A program made the position numbers and the translations under genes. 24,707 bases of DNA, taken from NCBI GenBank assembly GCA_910583815.1, contig CAJTZB010000016.1:1-24707 (forward strand), read 5' to 3'. The notes under the pieces were generated by a model. The model worked only from the letters and a program-made list of their open reading frames with translations, did no database searches and was not told where the DNA came from. The DNA comes from an uncultured Lachnospiraceae bacterium (lineage in GTDB: Bacteria; Bacillota; Clostridia; Lachnospirales; Lachnospiraceae). Of the stretch, positions 1 through 9,583 are shown in pieces; the stretch's first letter is position 1, and every line of letters begins with the position of its first letter.

Positions 1-1447
1 AAAGCTGTGAGATGCTCTCCACAATCTTATCATTTGAAGCCAGCAATTTATTAATTTCTTCCATCAGATTCTGTGCCTTTCCGGAGGAAGCAACCGCACG
101 GCCATAAATCTGTTCCGTCACTGCTACGCTCTGGACAATCAATTCTTTTTGTTCACTTGTCGCATCTACTGATTTTGAAATTAAGTCTGACGCAACATCA
201 GCGTCATCGTTAAGCTGTTTTGCAATCTGTGCAATCTGCTCGGTAGACTGTTTTGTCTGCTCTGCAAGCTGACGAATCTGTTCTGCCACTACAGAAAATC
301 CTCTCCCGGCTTCTCCTGCGCGGGCGCTCTCAATTGAAGCATTGAGTGCAAGCAGGTTAGTCTGGCTTGAAATCTGGAAAATAACCTGCGTAATTCCAGA
401 AACAGCTTCCGCCTTCTCCTTCAGGCGTTTCATGGCTTCAACGACATCGCCTGCAGAAACCTCTATCATTTCTGCATGGTTCTGCATAGTCTTCATCCTT
501 GCTGTACTTTCTTCCAATGCCTTTGCTGCACCATTGGAATCCTCCGCCATAGATACTGCACCTTCATCTACCCTCTTCACAGCGGCACGTATGTTTTCGG
601 TCATTACTGTCTGTTCCTGCATACTTTCTGCAGTGCTTTGTGTTCCAATGGTAATCTCCTGCAATGAACGGTTTACAAGTTCTGTTGAGTTATCAAGGTT
701 TTCCATCAGAGCTGCAACATCCTGCACCTGATTTTTAGTAGACTCTACAATTTCAAGAATGTCTTCTATCATTATCTGCTGCAGCTTCTGTTCATCGCGC
801 ATAGTATGTATCATATCATGGTCAAAACGCTTGTATGCAGAAGTTGCAAGCTGGAAACAAACTAAAGAAATCAAGACAATCATTGTTATAGCAAAGTCTG
901 TAAGGTCATTGCTGTTTTTATAAACAACGATTCCAAGCAGAAAGCGCAGCAGCACGATTGCCCCTGAGGCAAAACAGAAAATCCTGTTGCATCTGTTATC
1001 ACAATATAAGATATAGCAAAATAGCGGGGGAATAATATATAGAATCACATATACGGCTCCGCCGGAAAGATTCAGCCATGCATAGGCCAGCAAAAACGAA
1101 ACCAGCATAATATAACGAAGCCTTAAAGAATCTTTGTTTTTCAGATAAAATACCCAGTTTGTCGCAATACCTGCCACTAACAGGATAAGCGGCGCCAACA
1201 CTATGACCATTTTCGTGTTCTCTACCACTGCAATCTGCATTATAAAAGCAAACACCAAAAACAGTTCCAATATTGTCATGCAAAGCAGCGACAGAAAATT
1301 CACTTTACGGATACGCGCACTTCTCTCACTGAATTTCATTCGTTTTACCTGAAAACTATGTTTTAGTTCATTTACTCGTTTTCCCATTTTTTCTTCCAAG
1401 TCCTTATGGACTTTTTCATTGAATGCCTTTACGCTATGACCATCCAT
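1..1447 (-). CDS. methyl-accepting chemotaxis protein, C-terminus beyond window
   Basis: Chemoreceptor that would signal to CheA/CheW from the inner membrane. About 482 residues are visible from the ATG at 1447, which follows an AAAGGGG ribosome site at about 12 bases. Residues 1-48 are basic. Residues 50-203 hold about six hydrophobic helices with no obvious extracytoplasmic ligand domain and no HAMP domain I could recognise. From about 215 on it is a long coiled coil. The highly conserved MCP signalling tip is present near residues 359-395 (QISSQTNLLALNASIESA, then RAGEAGRGFSVVAEQIRQLA). The all-membrane sensor suggests sensing within or through the bilayer. It has its own promoter just upstream, so it is probably not part of the operon ending at 1561. 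The gene is cut by the left window edge. The family call is very secure; the ligand is unknown. Confidence 0.96.
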   Translation of the reverse strand, partial: MDGHSVKAFNEKVHKDLEEKMGKRVNELKHSFQVKRMKFSERSARIRKVNFLSLLCMTILELFLVFAFIMQIAVVENTKMVIVLAPLILLVAGIATNWVFYLKNKDSLRLRYIMLVSFLLAYAWLNLSGGAVYVILYIIPPLFCYILYCDNRCNRIFCFASGAIVLLRFLLGIVVYKNSNDLTDFAITMIVLISLVCFQLATSAYKRFDHDMIHTMRDEQKLQQIMIEDILEIVESTKNQVQDVAALMENLDNSTELVNRSLQEITIGTQSTAESMQEQTVMTENIRAAVKRVDEGAVSMAEDSNGAAKALEESTARMKTMQNHAEMIEVSAGDVVEAMKRLKEKAEAVSGITQVIFQISSQTNLLALNASIESARAGEAGRGFSVVAEQIRQLAEQTKQSTEQIAQIAKQLNDDADVASDLISKSVDATSEQKELIVQSVAVTEQIYGRAVASSGKAQNLMEEINKLLASNDKIVESISQL

Positions 1448-1520
1448 TTTAATTGCTGTCCCCTTTCTATAAGCACAAAAAATACATTCGTATACCAAAT
1501 ACTATGATATAACAAATTTT

Positions 1521-1549
1521 ATTATATACAAAAAATCAGATTTTTTCAA
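1521..1549 (-). promoter_or_regulatory. sigma-A promoter of the chemoreceptor gene
   Basis: On the minus strand TTGAAA (1544-1549) is followed after exactly 17 bases by TATAAT (1521-1526). The spacer contains the odd palindrome AAAAAATC-T-GATTTTTT (1529-1545), which could be a weak operator or simply an AT-rich spacer. The promoter lies between the stop at 1561 and the ATG at 1447. Confidence 0.8.
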
Positions 1550-1560
1550 TATCCGCCTTC

Positions 1561-2733
1561 TTATTTTTCCTCTATTTCATTTTTTGCAAGAATTTCCTTA
1601 ACTTCCAATTGATATTTTGGATATTTTAGTGCAAATGTATGAATTGTCCTTCTTGCCTGCTCTTCCTGCCCATTATTAAAATCAATACGCTGACGCAGCT
1701 TCTGACGGCGGACATTTAGGCGATGCCGGACCTCTACCATTTCTTTTGCATCCAAAAGAGCTTCCGGCTGATACATCCAGATTGCCGCATCAACCACTCC
1801 CTTTTGCTTTAATTTGCTCACAAGTTCCTGATTATAATAGTCAATCAAATCATTTGTTTTCTGAAAGCGGCGCTCTTCTTCTACCAGACGCATATATTCC
1901 TGCCAGTGATAATGCAGTTCTTTGGAATTGGAAACATGAAACTTTTCGTAACTGTAGTCCAACAGGTTTGTGCAGTTGACATATTTGATCTTTACTTTAT
2001 TTAACAGGTAAATGGCACGACCCTTCATTTTTTCTGCTACACGCAAGTCATAGAGATTTTTACGAATCGTGTAAAAGAAATATGCCGCTGCCAGAATCCC
2101 AAATGCCACCGTCAATAAAAACGGAATCTGTACATCTCTTTTGGCATATTCCTGCAGAAAAAACAAAAGCCCCAAAAATGCTGCAATAAAAACACAAACT
2201 GCTGCCATCAGCTTTTTCAACATTGCACTTTTTTCCACAATGTCTTCAATTTCATAATTCAGTGATGCTTTTTCGCCTTCCAGCTGACGCAGGTCGGAAC
2301 TGACCGTCTGTTGATAATTCTCTGTTTCTTCCATGCGGCGGATTTCTTCTGTCATCGTCTCCTCATATGGTTCCAGCGCCATACGCTGTGCTATTGTGAT
2401 TTTCGCAGGAACCCGCTGCATTTTCTCACGTTCTTCATTGAGATTTATAATTTTTTTTGCTAGTTCTTCGATTTCTTTTTTTCCTTCCGGCGGCAACATG
2501 TCAAGCCGCTGTATATCCGCAAGATAGGAGGTCACTACCTCATATTCTTTTTTTGCCTCCAGATTCTGACGCCTTGCCTCTGTAATTGTTTCACAGCTCG
2601 CCTGAATATAAGCTTTTCGCAGTTCCTGGTTTTCATGAACGTCTTCCGGCAGCCCTTGCCTTTCTTCTGCCTCTCTGCCTTCTGACGCTGCAGTATCCGT
2701 TTTCTTTTTAAACAGCTTCTTCCACAATCCCAT
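1561..2733 (-). CDS. coiled-coil protein with two central membrane helices
   Basis: Unrecognised family, last gene of a five-gene operon. It has about 390 residues if it starts at the ATG at 2733 (MGLWKKLFKKK). A second in-frame ATG at 2745 lacks a spaced ribosome site, so 2733 is preferred, but neither site is strong. Visible layout: a basic amphipathic N-terminus; charged coiled coil about 30-170; two hydrophobic helices about 175-194 and 203-222 separated by a short polar loop; then a long helical charged C-terminal half. Both large parts are therefore predicted to lie on the same side of the membrane, probably cytoplasmic. It starts only 17 bases after the stop of the TPR gene, which implies co-expression. 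It may be a membrane anchor or scaffold for the Hsp70-like and TPR proteins; that is inference from context only. Confidence 0.85.
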   Translation of the reverse strand: MGLWKKLFKKKTDTAASEGREAEERQGLPEDVHENQELRKAYIQASCETITEARRQNLEAKKEYEVVTSYLADIQRLDMLPPEGKKEIEELAKKIINLNEEREKMQRVPAKITIAQRMALEPYEETMTEEIRRMEETENYQQTVSSDLRQLEGEKASLNYEIEDIVEKSAMLKKLMAAVCVFIAAFLGLLFFLQEYAKRDVQIPFLLTVAFGILAAAYFFYTIRKNLYDLRVAEKMKGRAIYLLNKVKIKYVNCTNLLDYSYEKFHVSNSKELHYHWQEYMRLVEEERRFQKTNDLIDYYNQELVSKLKQKGVVDAAIWMYQPEALLDAKEMVEVRHRLNVRRQKLRQRIDFNNGQEEQARRTIHTFALKYPKYQLEVKEILAKNEIEEK

Positions 2734-2750
2734 ACAGTTTCCCATTCCGT

Positions 2751-3587
2751 TTATTCATTATACTTTCGATACTGTTCCTTCATCTGCTCCGTCAGCCGTT
2801 CTACAGCCTGATAAAATTCGTTTACTTTACCTGCCTCAAACAGCAGACGGACTGCCGTAAGCTCTGCAAGCTCAGGTACTTCCTGTGCTTCCAGCTCCGT
2901 CTGGAAAAATGCTGCATTAAGCCACTGCACTACATCCTCCGGCACTCTGTAAATATCAAGCGCCGACAGATACATCGCATCCTCCCCTGCAAAACGGAGC
3001 GCCAGCAGATATTGCTTTAAAGACTCCGGCCTATGGTTTCTTTCATAGGCTTCCCTGAAATAATCCGCTGCATTCTGAAACCCTTCTGTATGTAACAAGG
3101 CAACTGCCAGATTGTGATAAATGTCACCGAGCGTTTCTGAAGTCACTCCATTTTTTTCTTTTTCTTTTAACAGCATCCGATAATTCAAAACCGCATCTCT
3201 GTAGTTTTCATGCCTCAAATAGCTGTCCGCCTTACTTTTTGTCCTTACCCACTCTTCGCTTAAGTCAACACGAGACTGTTCCTTCAAAAATTCCTCAATT
3301 TCTTCTTTTGTAAAATAGTCACAGCTGCAAAAACAGACTGTGACTAAATCCTTTAATGGTGCATCCCTTTCTATCAGATCCGCAAGCAGGCTGCCACGTT
3401 CCTTTAAACCAAGCTTTTCTTTGATAAACACTGCAAGCTCTTCATCATACAGATAGTCTTCGCACAGCTCTGGATTTTTCATAATGCAGTAACAAAGCTC
3501 CTCCATAGAATGGATTTTCAGTTTTGTGTTCCGCAGTATATATGGAGTTTTTACATAATTCCCTGTTGCAATAATTACCTTTCCCAT
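2751..3587 (-). CDS. TPR-containing protein, partner of the Hsp70-like protein
   Basis: About 278 residues. The ATG at 3587 (MGKVIIATGNYVKTPY) is chosen because it is preceded by AAAGGGG at good spacing; the longer open frame to 3659 overlaps the upstream gene and lacks such a site. The first ~100 residues form a compact domain with a conserved-looking start (ATGNYVKTPYIL) and cysteines (CFCSCDYF). Residues about 115-215 are helical with TPR-like features (SYLRHENYRDAVLNYRMLL; GDIYHNLAVALLHTEGFQNAADYFREAYE). There is no signal peptide or membrane segment. TPR proteins often dock on Hsp70-type partners, and the next gene upstream encodes an Hsp70-like fold; the functional link is inferred from that adjacency. 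The exact family is not recognised. Confidence 0.85.
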   Translation of the reverse strand: MGKVIIATGNYVKTPYILRNTKLKIHSMEELCYCIMKNPELCEDYLYDEELAVFIKEKLGLKERGSLLADLIERDAPLKDLVTVCFCSCDYFTKEEIEEFLKEQSRVDLSEEWVRTKSKADSYLRHENYRDAVLNYRMLLKEKEKNGVTSETLGDIYHNLAVALLHTEGFQNAADYFREAYERNHRPESLKQYLLALRFAGEDAMYLSALDIYRVPEDVVQWLNAAFFQTELEAQEVPELAELTAVRLLFEAGKVNEFYQAVERLTEQMKEQYRKYNE

Positions 3588-3619
3588 ACTACCCCTTTCA
3601 TCTGCTGCCCACAAGAGCG

Positions 3620-4885
3620 CTAGGCCTGCCCTCTGCCAAGCTGCACTATCTGTTCCCATACCCGAAATGTTGGAGGATGGATGCTTCCAAAGCCAATATC
3701 TCTTAATTTAATGACAAGTGTACTATAATCCAGAAACTGCAAAGCTACTTCCAAGCGGATTGTCCGATTTTCACGCTCACTCAGATCATCCGGTCTGAAA
3801 GCACAAGTTATGCTCTTCCTTATCCTCATATCTTCTATCTGAAATTTCAGTTCTAATGTATCATCCAGCAGTACCTGAACGCTGCCTTCTGCTTCAGCAA
3901 GTGTCATTCCTGCCAATGCAAGCGGTACCAAACCATTTCTTGCATCCTTATACGCAAACAATGACACATTATGGAAAATCTGTCCGTCACCAATTACCTT
4001 TTTAGTAAAGCGCTCCTTCACTGCGTGATAACATGCCCCAAGCGCATACAGACTGCGCCCACAAAAAATTCTTCGGTCGGCTCTGGAAAATTGCTGCAAT
4101 ACCTCTGCTGCCTGTGGTGTTTCTACATGGAGGCCTGTCACATAAAGTCTTGCTGCATCTTTGCGGCCCAAGGCAAGTTCTGTCATTCTGGAAAAGCATC
4201 CATATCGTTCTTCTTCCTGCCAGATGCTTGCTAAACCACCAGACATCAATTCCGAATAATCTGCCGTCTCCAAATAATACGGAATTCCTCTGTCCTCTTC
4301 TGCTGGATGCAGCAAATAGCAGAGCAGCCCTTTGCTGTCATAGTCAAGTGCCATTGCCGCCTGATTCTTTACTGTATCGCTTCCGGCTACTCCTTCACAT
4401 AGTTCATACCATAAAAACGCATCTGCATGGGTAGAAAAATAAAGCTTTTCTTTTGAATATCCAATCCTTTCAAATACCTTGGTCAGTCTCTCCTTTTCTG
4501 ATTCCGAAAGACGCTCTCCGGTAATTCCGATCCTTGCAATCAAAGCACCGCCATAGCGTCTGCGGATAACAGAAAAAACAGAGTCTAAATAAGCAGAAAG
4601 CAGCTCTTCTACGGTTTTTTTCATTCCGTTCAGCTCTACTTCCTCTCCTTCTTTCTGCCCATAGAGCGCAGTAATACCGCTTGTCTGTGTTTTTAGGCTG
4701 TATTCTACGGCTTCCTTACCAATCAGCAGCCTTCCGTCCTCTGAATAAATTACCATAGACGGAACAGCTTCATCGCCTTTAGTTCCGAAAATATTATAAA
4801 TTTCTGCACAAGTGCTCTCTTCGTTCCATAAGCTGATCAGCAAATCTGTCTTTCCGAAATCCAGCCCTAACATCAACGCCGCCAT
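3620..4885 (-). CDS. Hsp70/actin-fold ATPase-like protein (DUF5716-like)
   Basis: About 421 residues. The N-terminus MLGLDFGKTDLLISLW resembles the phosphate-1 loop of the Hsp70/actin/sugar-kinase fold, and a nearby segment (GDEAVPSMVIYSEDGRLLIGKEAVEYS) reads like the start of an Hsp70 nucleotide domain. A canonical full-length DnaK substrate-binding domain is absent, so this is a divergent shortened relative. I associate this type with DUF5716 of Clostridia, from memory. The start at 4885 has AGAAAGG nine bases upstream; the ATG at 4894 touches the ribosome site and is unlikely. It lies 14 bases after the DUF5717-like gene and before the TPR gene. Conserved catalytic residues further along were not confirmed by eye. 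Confidence 0.82.
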   Translation of the reverse strand: MAALMLGLDFGKTDLLISLWNEESTCAEIYNIFGTKGDEAVPSMVIYSEDGRLLIGKEAVEYSLKTQTSGITALYGQKEGEEVELNGMKKTVEELLSAYLDSVFSVIRRRYGGALIARIGITGERLSESEKERLTKVFERIGYSKEKLYFSTHADAFLWYELCEGVAGSDTVKNQAAMALDYDSKGLLCYLLHPAEEDRGIPYYLETADYSELMSGGLASIWQEEERYGCFSRMTELALGRKDAARLYVTGLHVETPQAAEVLQQFSRADRRIFCGRSLYALGACYHAVKERFTKKVIGDGQIFHNVSLFAYKDARNGLVPLALAGMTLAEAEGSVQVLLDDTLELKFQIEDMRIRKSITCAFRPDDLSERENRTIRLEVALQFLDYSTLVIKLRDIGFGSIHPPTFRVWEQIVQLGRGQA

Positions 4886-4899
4886 GCTGCCCATCCTTT

Positions 4900-7800
4900 C
4901 TATACCGATGAAAAATGACGATCCACCGCATACTCTGCTTTATAATACTGTTCCAAGAGACCTAACAATGTTTTTTCATCCTTCATATCCCTTGTCATCA
5001 GAATTTCATTGATTCTGTCATATTTTAGGCTTCCTGCCTCTTGCTGTGTATCGACACAGCGGACGGAACAGCTTTCTGTAATCTCAGTACGCTCCCCATC
5101 TGACTCCTCAATAAAATATTGAAGCATCTCTCCGTAAAACAAGATGACTTCTTTCACAAAGATGCCATACCCAACATCTTCCATCTGTTCCTCCACAAAG
5201 CGACCGGAACTGCCTCCGCATATATAATGCAAGAATACTTTCTTTTTTGGGCTTGTTCGGTATTCAATGTAATATTTATCCAACATACTTGCCGGCAGAG
5301 GAATACGCCCTTCAAACTCTTTAAAAAATGCAAATATCAGCTTTTTTTGCTCTAATTTCTGGATATGATAATCAGAAAATGCCTTTTCTGCCTCTGAAAG
5401 CGATGGTTTTCCTGAATAATATTTCAGTAAAGCAAGGATGCATATCTGGCTGCTTTCTAAAAATGGCTCTTTTTTCAAAGTTTCAAACAGCTGTTCGCTT
5501 CCCATTACCCTGTCTTTCACAAAATACTTGTACGCACTGTAAGAAAGATACGCACGAATCAGTTTTCTGTTTAAGCCACTACGGTAATAGCTAGAAAATA
5601 CCGCATAGGAATCCTCTACATAGCTCTCCGCAAACAGCATCTGTCCAAGCAGCCTTTCTTCCAGAGAAAGTGTATCTAATTCTCGTGCTTTTGCCGCCTG
5701 CCACAGTTCATACATTTCTGCAGTCGTGCCATTATATTGCTCTGCAAGATATTGCAGCAACCTTTCGTCTACACGGCCTTGACGAAACGCCGAAAATGCC
5801 AGCATCAGCAAAATATCTCTGTCCTCTTCCTCTTTCGCGGAACGGATTCCATGAAGGCAGACTTTCTGCAGGCGCTTTCCAGGAATATGCTCACAGCCAA
5901 ATTCCCTGACAGCGGCAATGACCTGCTCATACATATCTCGTATCATCATCAGATCCAATAGCTTTTCCCTCTGTTTTACAGGGAACAGATGCAGATTTAC
6001 CTCACTCAAATAAGCCTCCAGCAATTCGCCTTCATAATTTTCATAGTAATATTCCGCAAGCGACGCTGTGTAGCCGTTTCGTATCTCCTCCCGAAGCCCT
6101 TCCATATGGGAAAGCTGCTTCTGTAGTTCCAGTATCGTATTGTCATATTTATTATACTGCTTACTTTTTTCACCAATATGGAGCAGCAGGTTGCGGTTAT
6201 CGCTTCCAATTTCATAACAGGCATCCAGAAAATTCTCTCCGTGCATCAGGTGATACAGCTTATCCTCTTCTGACATCAGATAACGGTTCCCTTCCTCATC
6301 CAAAAGGAACACCTCTGCATGGTCAGTATAAATCGGCACAAGGGCAAACCTGGCGTTATTCTTTAACCCCATAAATGGGGCCGCCTTAAGAAGCGGAACA
6401 ATACGCGCTTCCTTTTCCTCCTTATGTGCTATGCAAACTGCCCTCATATTCGTCCTTTCAGTTACAAGCTGATAAGCAAACATAATATCCGGCAGTGTCT
6501 GCGCTATTTCACGGTCAATAATGGATTTCCTAAGTACGTCTGCATAAATCACCACAAGATGGCCGCTTACGCTCCCTGCCTTCATTTCATTGACAGCAAA
6601 CTGCTCCATCCGTTTTAAGTAAGTCCTGTAAATTGCAGGATTGCTGTCCTTGTTTCGCACAACATAGAAATATAAGAAAGCCATATAATCACGCGACAGC
6701 GTATTGTTATAGCTGAAATATAAAAGCACTGGTTGGTCAATAACTGGATTGTTCTCCCATTCTAAGGTATATAGGTAGTAATCATAAATCTTAGGAATCT
6801 TTAGCTGTTCTTTGACTGCCTGTTTAAAATAAAGATGATACTTTAATGCCTTTCTATCAAGTTGAATTGCAAGCTTACAAATTGCCCCTAAAATATCTTT
6901 ATGCGCAAATCTTTCATAGATGCTGCAAAGCAAGTTAAGCACCAAATCAAGCAGGCTTCGTTCCGTGTCGGAAAAATTTTCGTCTTTTATAGCATGTTCT
7001 GAGAGATAGGCAAAACGTATTGCTGTTTCCTTATGAAGCTTTCCGCCCTTTAACATCTGCCGCATTACCATACACTCAAAGCGTGTAAGTTCATGGGCGA
7101 TTGCCGGTTCCATATCCCACGCAGCGGCAGCCTCATAATAAAAAATCGGACTGTTGCAGCCGGACAGCCAAAGTTTTTTTAAGCTTTCATAGCGATATGC
7201 CCTGCTTTCCTCCAGACGTTTATCCATATAGAGCAAAAACCACAGAAGCATTGCTTTTGATGGTTCTCTTTCATACCGTTCCTTGATAATTGCCGCATAT
7301 TCCTCCACCATTGCACGGTCTCTTGTTTTCATGGCTTCCAGATAAAGGAGTGCGCAGTAAAATACCGAATGGTCTCTTTCATACTCTGATTTTCTGCGAA
7401 ACAGCACCTGCAGGCGCTCACTATCCATGCGGTTCTTTCCGTCTACAATGCCCATGTAAGCACGGTACAGTTCATAAGAATCCCTTTTTTCCCTTAGTTT
7501 CTCTGCTGTTTTAACATCACAGGTTCCCTCGGAAAGTTCTTTGTCTGCCAGAATAAGCATTGCTTCCAACAGCTTTCCGGACTCTGCCAAAAATGCCCCG
7601 CTCCCAATGAAATCATTGCGAAATGCAAGATATTGTTTGGTCAGCCTTGCCTCATAACGTTTTAACGTATGCAGCTGATGCGCAATCTGTTTCTCCCCTC
7701 TGCTGCAACGGCAGGTGACAGGAATATGTACTGTTTTATCAATAGAAGAAAACACCAGCTCTGAATAGTAAATGCCCTCTTTCATCTGAGCAGCTTCTAC

Positions 7801-8568
7801 CACAAGCTCCAGTTCTGCCCTGCCTCCTACAAAATCCAATGCCGTAAAATGTGTTTTAGAAAGTCGCAGATAGGATGCATCTGTAGTTACTGTGAAATCC
7901 AAGAATCCCCAATTCTCTTTTGTAATTATAAGGCGTTCCATAAAGCTTTCATTTTCTGCCTGTAGCTGCAGTTCCTTTATATCAACCGAAAAGCTGCAGC
8001 GTTTCTTTTTATGTATCATCACAAGGAACTGCTCCAATGCCTGCTCCTTTGACGGGCTTTCAAACAGCTGCTCGTAAGCAGTACGCCATTTTGGCTCATT
8101 TTTCAAAATTGCCTCAAAACTTTTAGGAGAGGAAAACAGCACAACTGCTTCCTGCCAGTTCATACGTGCCAGGTTTGCAAACTGAAACAGGTCCTGTACT
8201 GAGCCAATCGTGCTTTCACAGCACGGCTGTACCGCAGCAACAGAAAATGGAATCTGCTTTTCCCCACAGTCACTGACAATGCTGATAGCTCCATTGTAAT
8301 GCTCGCCTGCCTGCAAAAGGGCAGCATCCACCGTATAGGAAATTGTACATTCTGTTCCGACAAAACGATCCGTTTCCAATGTCAGAACCCTTCCTGTCAC
8401 ATACAGAATACCCTTCATTTTTGCTGCCGCACTATTGCTGATGCAAATATTTCCCTGCAGTCTGCCACCTGCATTCACTTTCAGCACCAGTTCCTCTTCT
8501 GAAACAAGAAGGTTTGGCATTTCATACTCAAATATTCCCTTTGAAAGTCTGTCTATTTTCTCCTTCAC
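4900..8568 (-). CDS. giant helical repeat protein, DUF5717-like
   Basis: About 1222 residues from a GTG at 8568. The open frame continues to 8619, but AGGGGAG sits eight bases before the GTG (VKEKIDRLSKGIFEYEMP), and the longer version would overlap the upstream gene. The first ~300 residues look beta-rich in Ig-like stretches (VNAGGRLQGNICISNS; GGRAELELVVEAAQMKEG). The rest is helical, with repeated Leu/Tyr/Ala-rich helices resembling TPR or HEAT-type solenoids (for example LLWFLLYMDKRLEESRAY; LLMLAFSAFRQGRVDERLLQ). There is no signal peptide or membrane segment. I associate this size and neighbourhood with DUF5717 proteins of Lachnospiraceae; that name is from memory. It may scaffold the operon's complex. 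Function unknown. Confidence 0.85.
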   Translation of the reverse strand: MKEKIDRLSKGIFEYEMPNLLVSEEELVLKVNAGGRLQGNICISNSAAAKMKGILYVTGRVLTLETDRFVGTECTISYTVDAALLQAGEHYNGAISIVSDCGEKQIPFSVAAVQPCCESTIGSVQDLFQFANLARMNWQEAVVLFSSPKSFEAILKNEPKWRTAYEQLFESPSKEQALEQFLVMIHKKKRCSFSVDIKELQLQAENESFMERLIITKENWGFLDFTVTTDASYLRLSKTHFTALDFVGGRAELELVVEAAQMKEGIYYSELVFSSIDKTVHIPVTCRCSRGEKQIAHQLHTLKRYEARLTKQYLAFRNDFIGSGAFLAESGKLLEAMLILADKELSEGTCDVKTAEKLREKRDSYELYRAYMGIVDGKNRMDSERLQVLFRRKSEYERDHSVFYCALLYLEAMKTRDRAMVEEYAAIIKERYEREPSKAMLLWFLLYMDKRLEESRAYRYESLKKLWLSGCNSPIFYYEAAAAWDMEPAIAHELTRFECMVMRQMLKGGKLHKETAIRFAYLSEHAIKDENFSDTERSLLDLVLNLLCSIYERFAHKDILGAICKLAIQLDRKALKYHLYFKQAVKEQLKIPKIYDYYLYTLEWENNPVIDQPVLLYFSYNNTLSRDYMAFLYFYVVRNKDSNPAIYRTYLKRMEQFAVNEMKAGSVSGHLVVIYADVLRKSIIDREIAQTLPDIMFAYQLVTERTNMRAVCIAHKEEKEARIVPLLKAAPFMGLKNNARFALVPIYTDHAEVFLLDEEGNRYLMSEEDKLYHLMHGENFLDACYEIGSDNRNLLLHIGEKSKQYNKYDNTILELQKQLSHMEGLREEIRNGYTASLAEYYYENYEGELLEAYLSEVNLHLFPVKQREKLLDLMMIRDMYEQVIAAVREFGCEHIPGKRLQKVCLHGIRSAKEEEDRDILLMLAFSAFRQGRVDERLLQYLAEQYNGTTAEMYELWQAAKARELDTLSLEERLLGQMLFAESYVEDSYAVFSSYYRSGLNRKLIRAYLSYSAYKYFVKDRVMGSEQLFETLKKEPFLESSQICILALLKYYSGKPSLSEAEKAFSDYHIQKLEQKKLIFAFFKEFEGRIPLPASMLDKYYIEYRTSPKKKVFLHYICGGSSGRFVEEQMEDVGYGIFVKEVILFYGEMLQYFIEESDGERTEITESCSVRCVDTQQEAGSLKYDRINEILMTRDMKDEKTLLGLLEQYYKAEYAVDRHFSSV

Positions 8569-8602
8569 GTTGCTAACTCCCCTGCTGCAGTTTTCCTTAT
8601 AT

Positions 8603-9547
8603 CTATGGAATTGGTACAAACTCTCCTAAATCATTGTCAATGCAAAAGCACTGTTTTCCATCTGTAGAAATATAAAACTCTCCTCTGTTTCTGTCCTTGC
8701 CGCCCGAAAATTCCATCAGTGTAATGCGGTAACAATTGACGCCTTTTACTAAAGTCAACGTATCATCATACTCAGGTGTATATTCTTTTACTTCTTTTGA
8801 CAGTCCAAGCTTCTCTTTTGGATAGGTACACAGTACTTCATATGCTTTTTTTGCACTGATTGTACCATCTGATGCCTCCTGTCCGTCTGCATTCCCAACA
8901 TCATCCAATGGAAACTTGCGGCATTCTGAAAGCTTACCCGAAGCGTCATAGCACCAGACACTTCCGCTGCTCTTGTCTACAACCAAAAACGGCTCAATTG
9001 CACGACCGTTTTCAGAAACACAGAATTGATAATATTCTCTGTTTTCAATGCCAAGATGATCATTTAACAATTCTATTTTATAGCGGGATGTATTTACAAT
9101 CTGCTCAATAGACGCCCTTGCATCTTCTGGAGTAATCGCTACCGGCGTTGGTGTCGGAAGCTGTTCTGTCGGTTCTGGTGTGGGTTCCGGTGTTGCCTCT
9201 GGTTCCCTTGTAACTTCTGGTGTAGGTGTAGGCCAAAGCGTAGGCTCCGGTGTTGCCTCTGGCTTTGTTGGTGCCGGGCTTCCTGTCGGTCCCCCCGGCA
9301 CGGTTGGCGCAGGTGTTCCCTGATTCCCGGTCTGTCCCACATTTTCTCCGTCTTTCTGGTTTAAAACTATGACAGCAATTGCAATGCCTGCAACCACAAG
9401 TACAAGCAGCAGCTTCATCATGTCATCCGAAGAATTTTTCTTTTTTCCACGGCTTTTTGTATTTTTCTCACTGCTGCGAGAGGTACTTCTGCTTCCTGAA
9501 CGCGCAGTTCCTTTGTTTGTCTTTCTACCTTTTGTTGTACCTGCCAT
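8603..9547 (-). CDS. single-pass membrane protein with Pro/Thr-rich stalk
   Basis: First gene of the five-gene operon, about 314 residues. The ATG at 9547 (MAGTTKGRKTNKG) has an AGG-type ribosome site (AAAGGCAGG) upstream; the frame extends to 9595, but that start lies at the promoter. Layout: a very basic Ser/Arg/Lys-rich cytoplasmic N-tail (1-42); one membrane helix at about 43-63 (MMKLLLVLVVAGIAIAVIVL); a low-complexity stalk at about 70-140 with repeated P-T-P-E / T-P-E-P units; then a compact extracellular domain of about 170 residues with scattered cysteines (CYDASGKLSECRK; CFCIDNDLG). This is a type II topology with a wall-spanning stalk. It may be the surface-exposed part of a complex whose other members are cytoplasmic or membrane-bound. 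Family not recognised. Confidence 0.85.
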   Translation of the reverse strand: MAGTTKGRKTNKGTARSGSRSTSRSSEKNTKSRGKKKNSSDDMMKLLLVLVVAGIAIAVIVLNQKDGENVGQTGNQGTPAPTVPGGPTGSPAPTKPEATPEPTLWPTPTPEVTREPEATPEPTPEPTEQLPTPTPVAITPEDARASIEQIVNTSRYKIELLNDHLGIENREYYQFCVSENGRAIEPFLVVDKSSGSVWCYDASGKLSECRKFPLDDVGNADGQEASDGTISAKKAYEVLCTYPKEKLGLSKEVKEYTPEYDDTLTLVKGVNCYRITLMEFSGGKDRNRGEFYISTDGKQCFCIDNDLGEFVPIP

Positions 9548-9583
9548 ATTAATAACCTGCCTTTCCAAATCCCTGCTATAGCT

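Noticed and set aside
342..731. Plus-strand open frame opposite the chemoreceptor gene
   Set aside because: It is a shadow of the conserved MCP signalling domain and has no ribosome site or recognisable content. The same applies to other opposite-strand frames such as 4033-4434, 11863-12321 and 21490-21960.
9120..9340. Repetitive tract as a CRISPR array or satellite repeat
   Set aside because: It encodes the Pro/Thr/Glu stalk of a membrane protein; the units are short and coding, without spacers.
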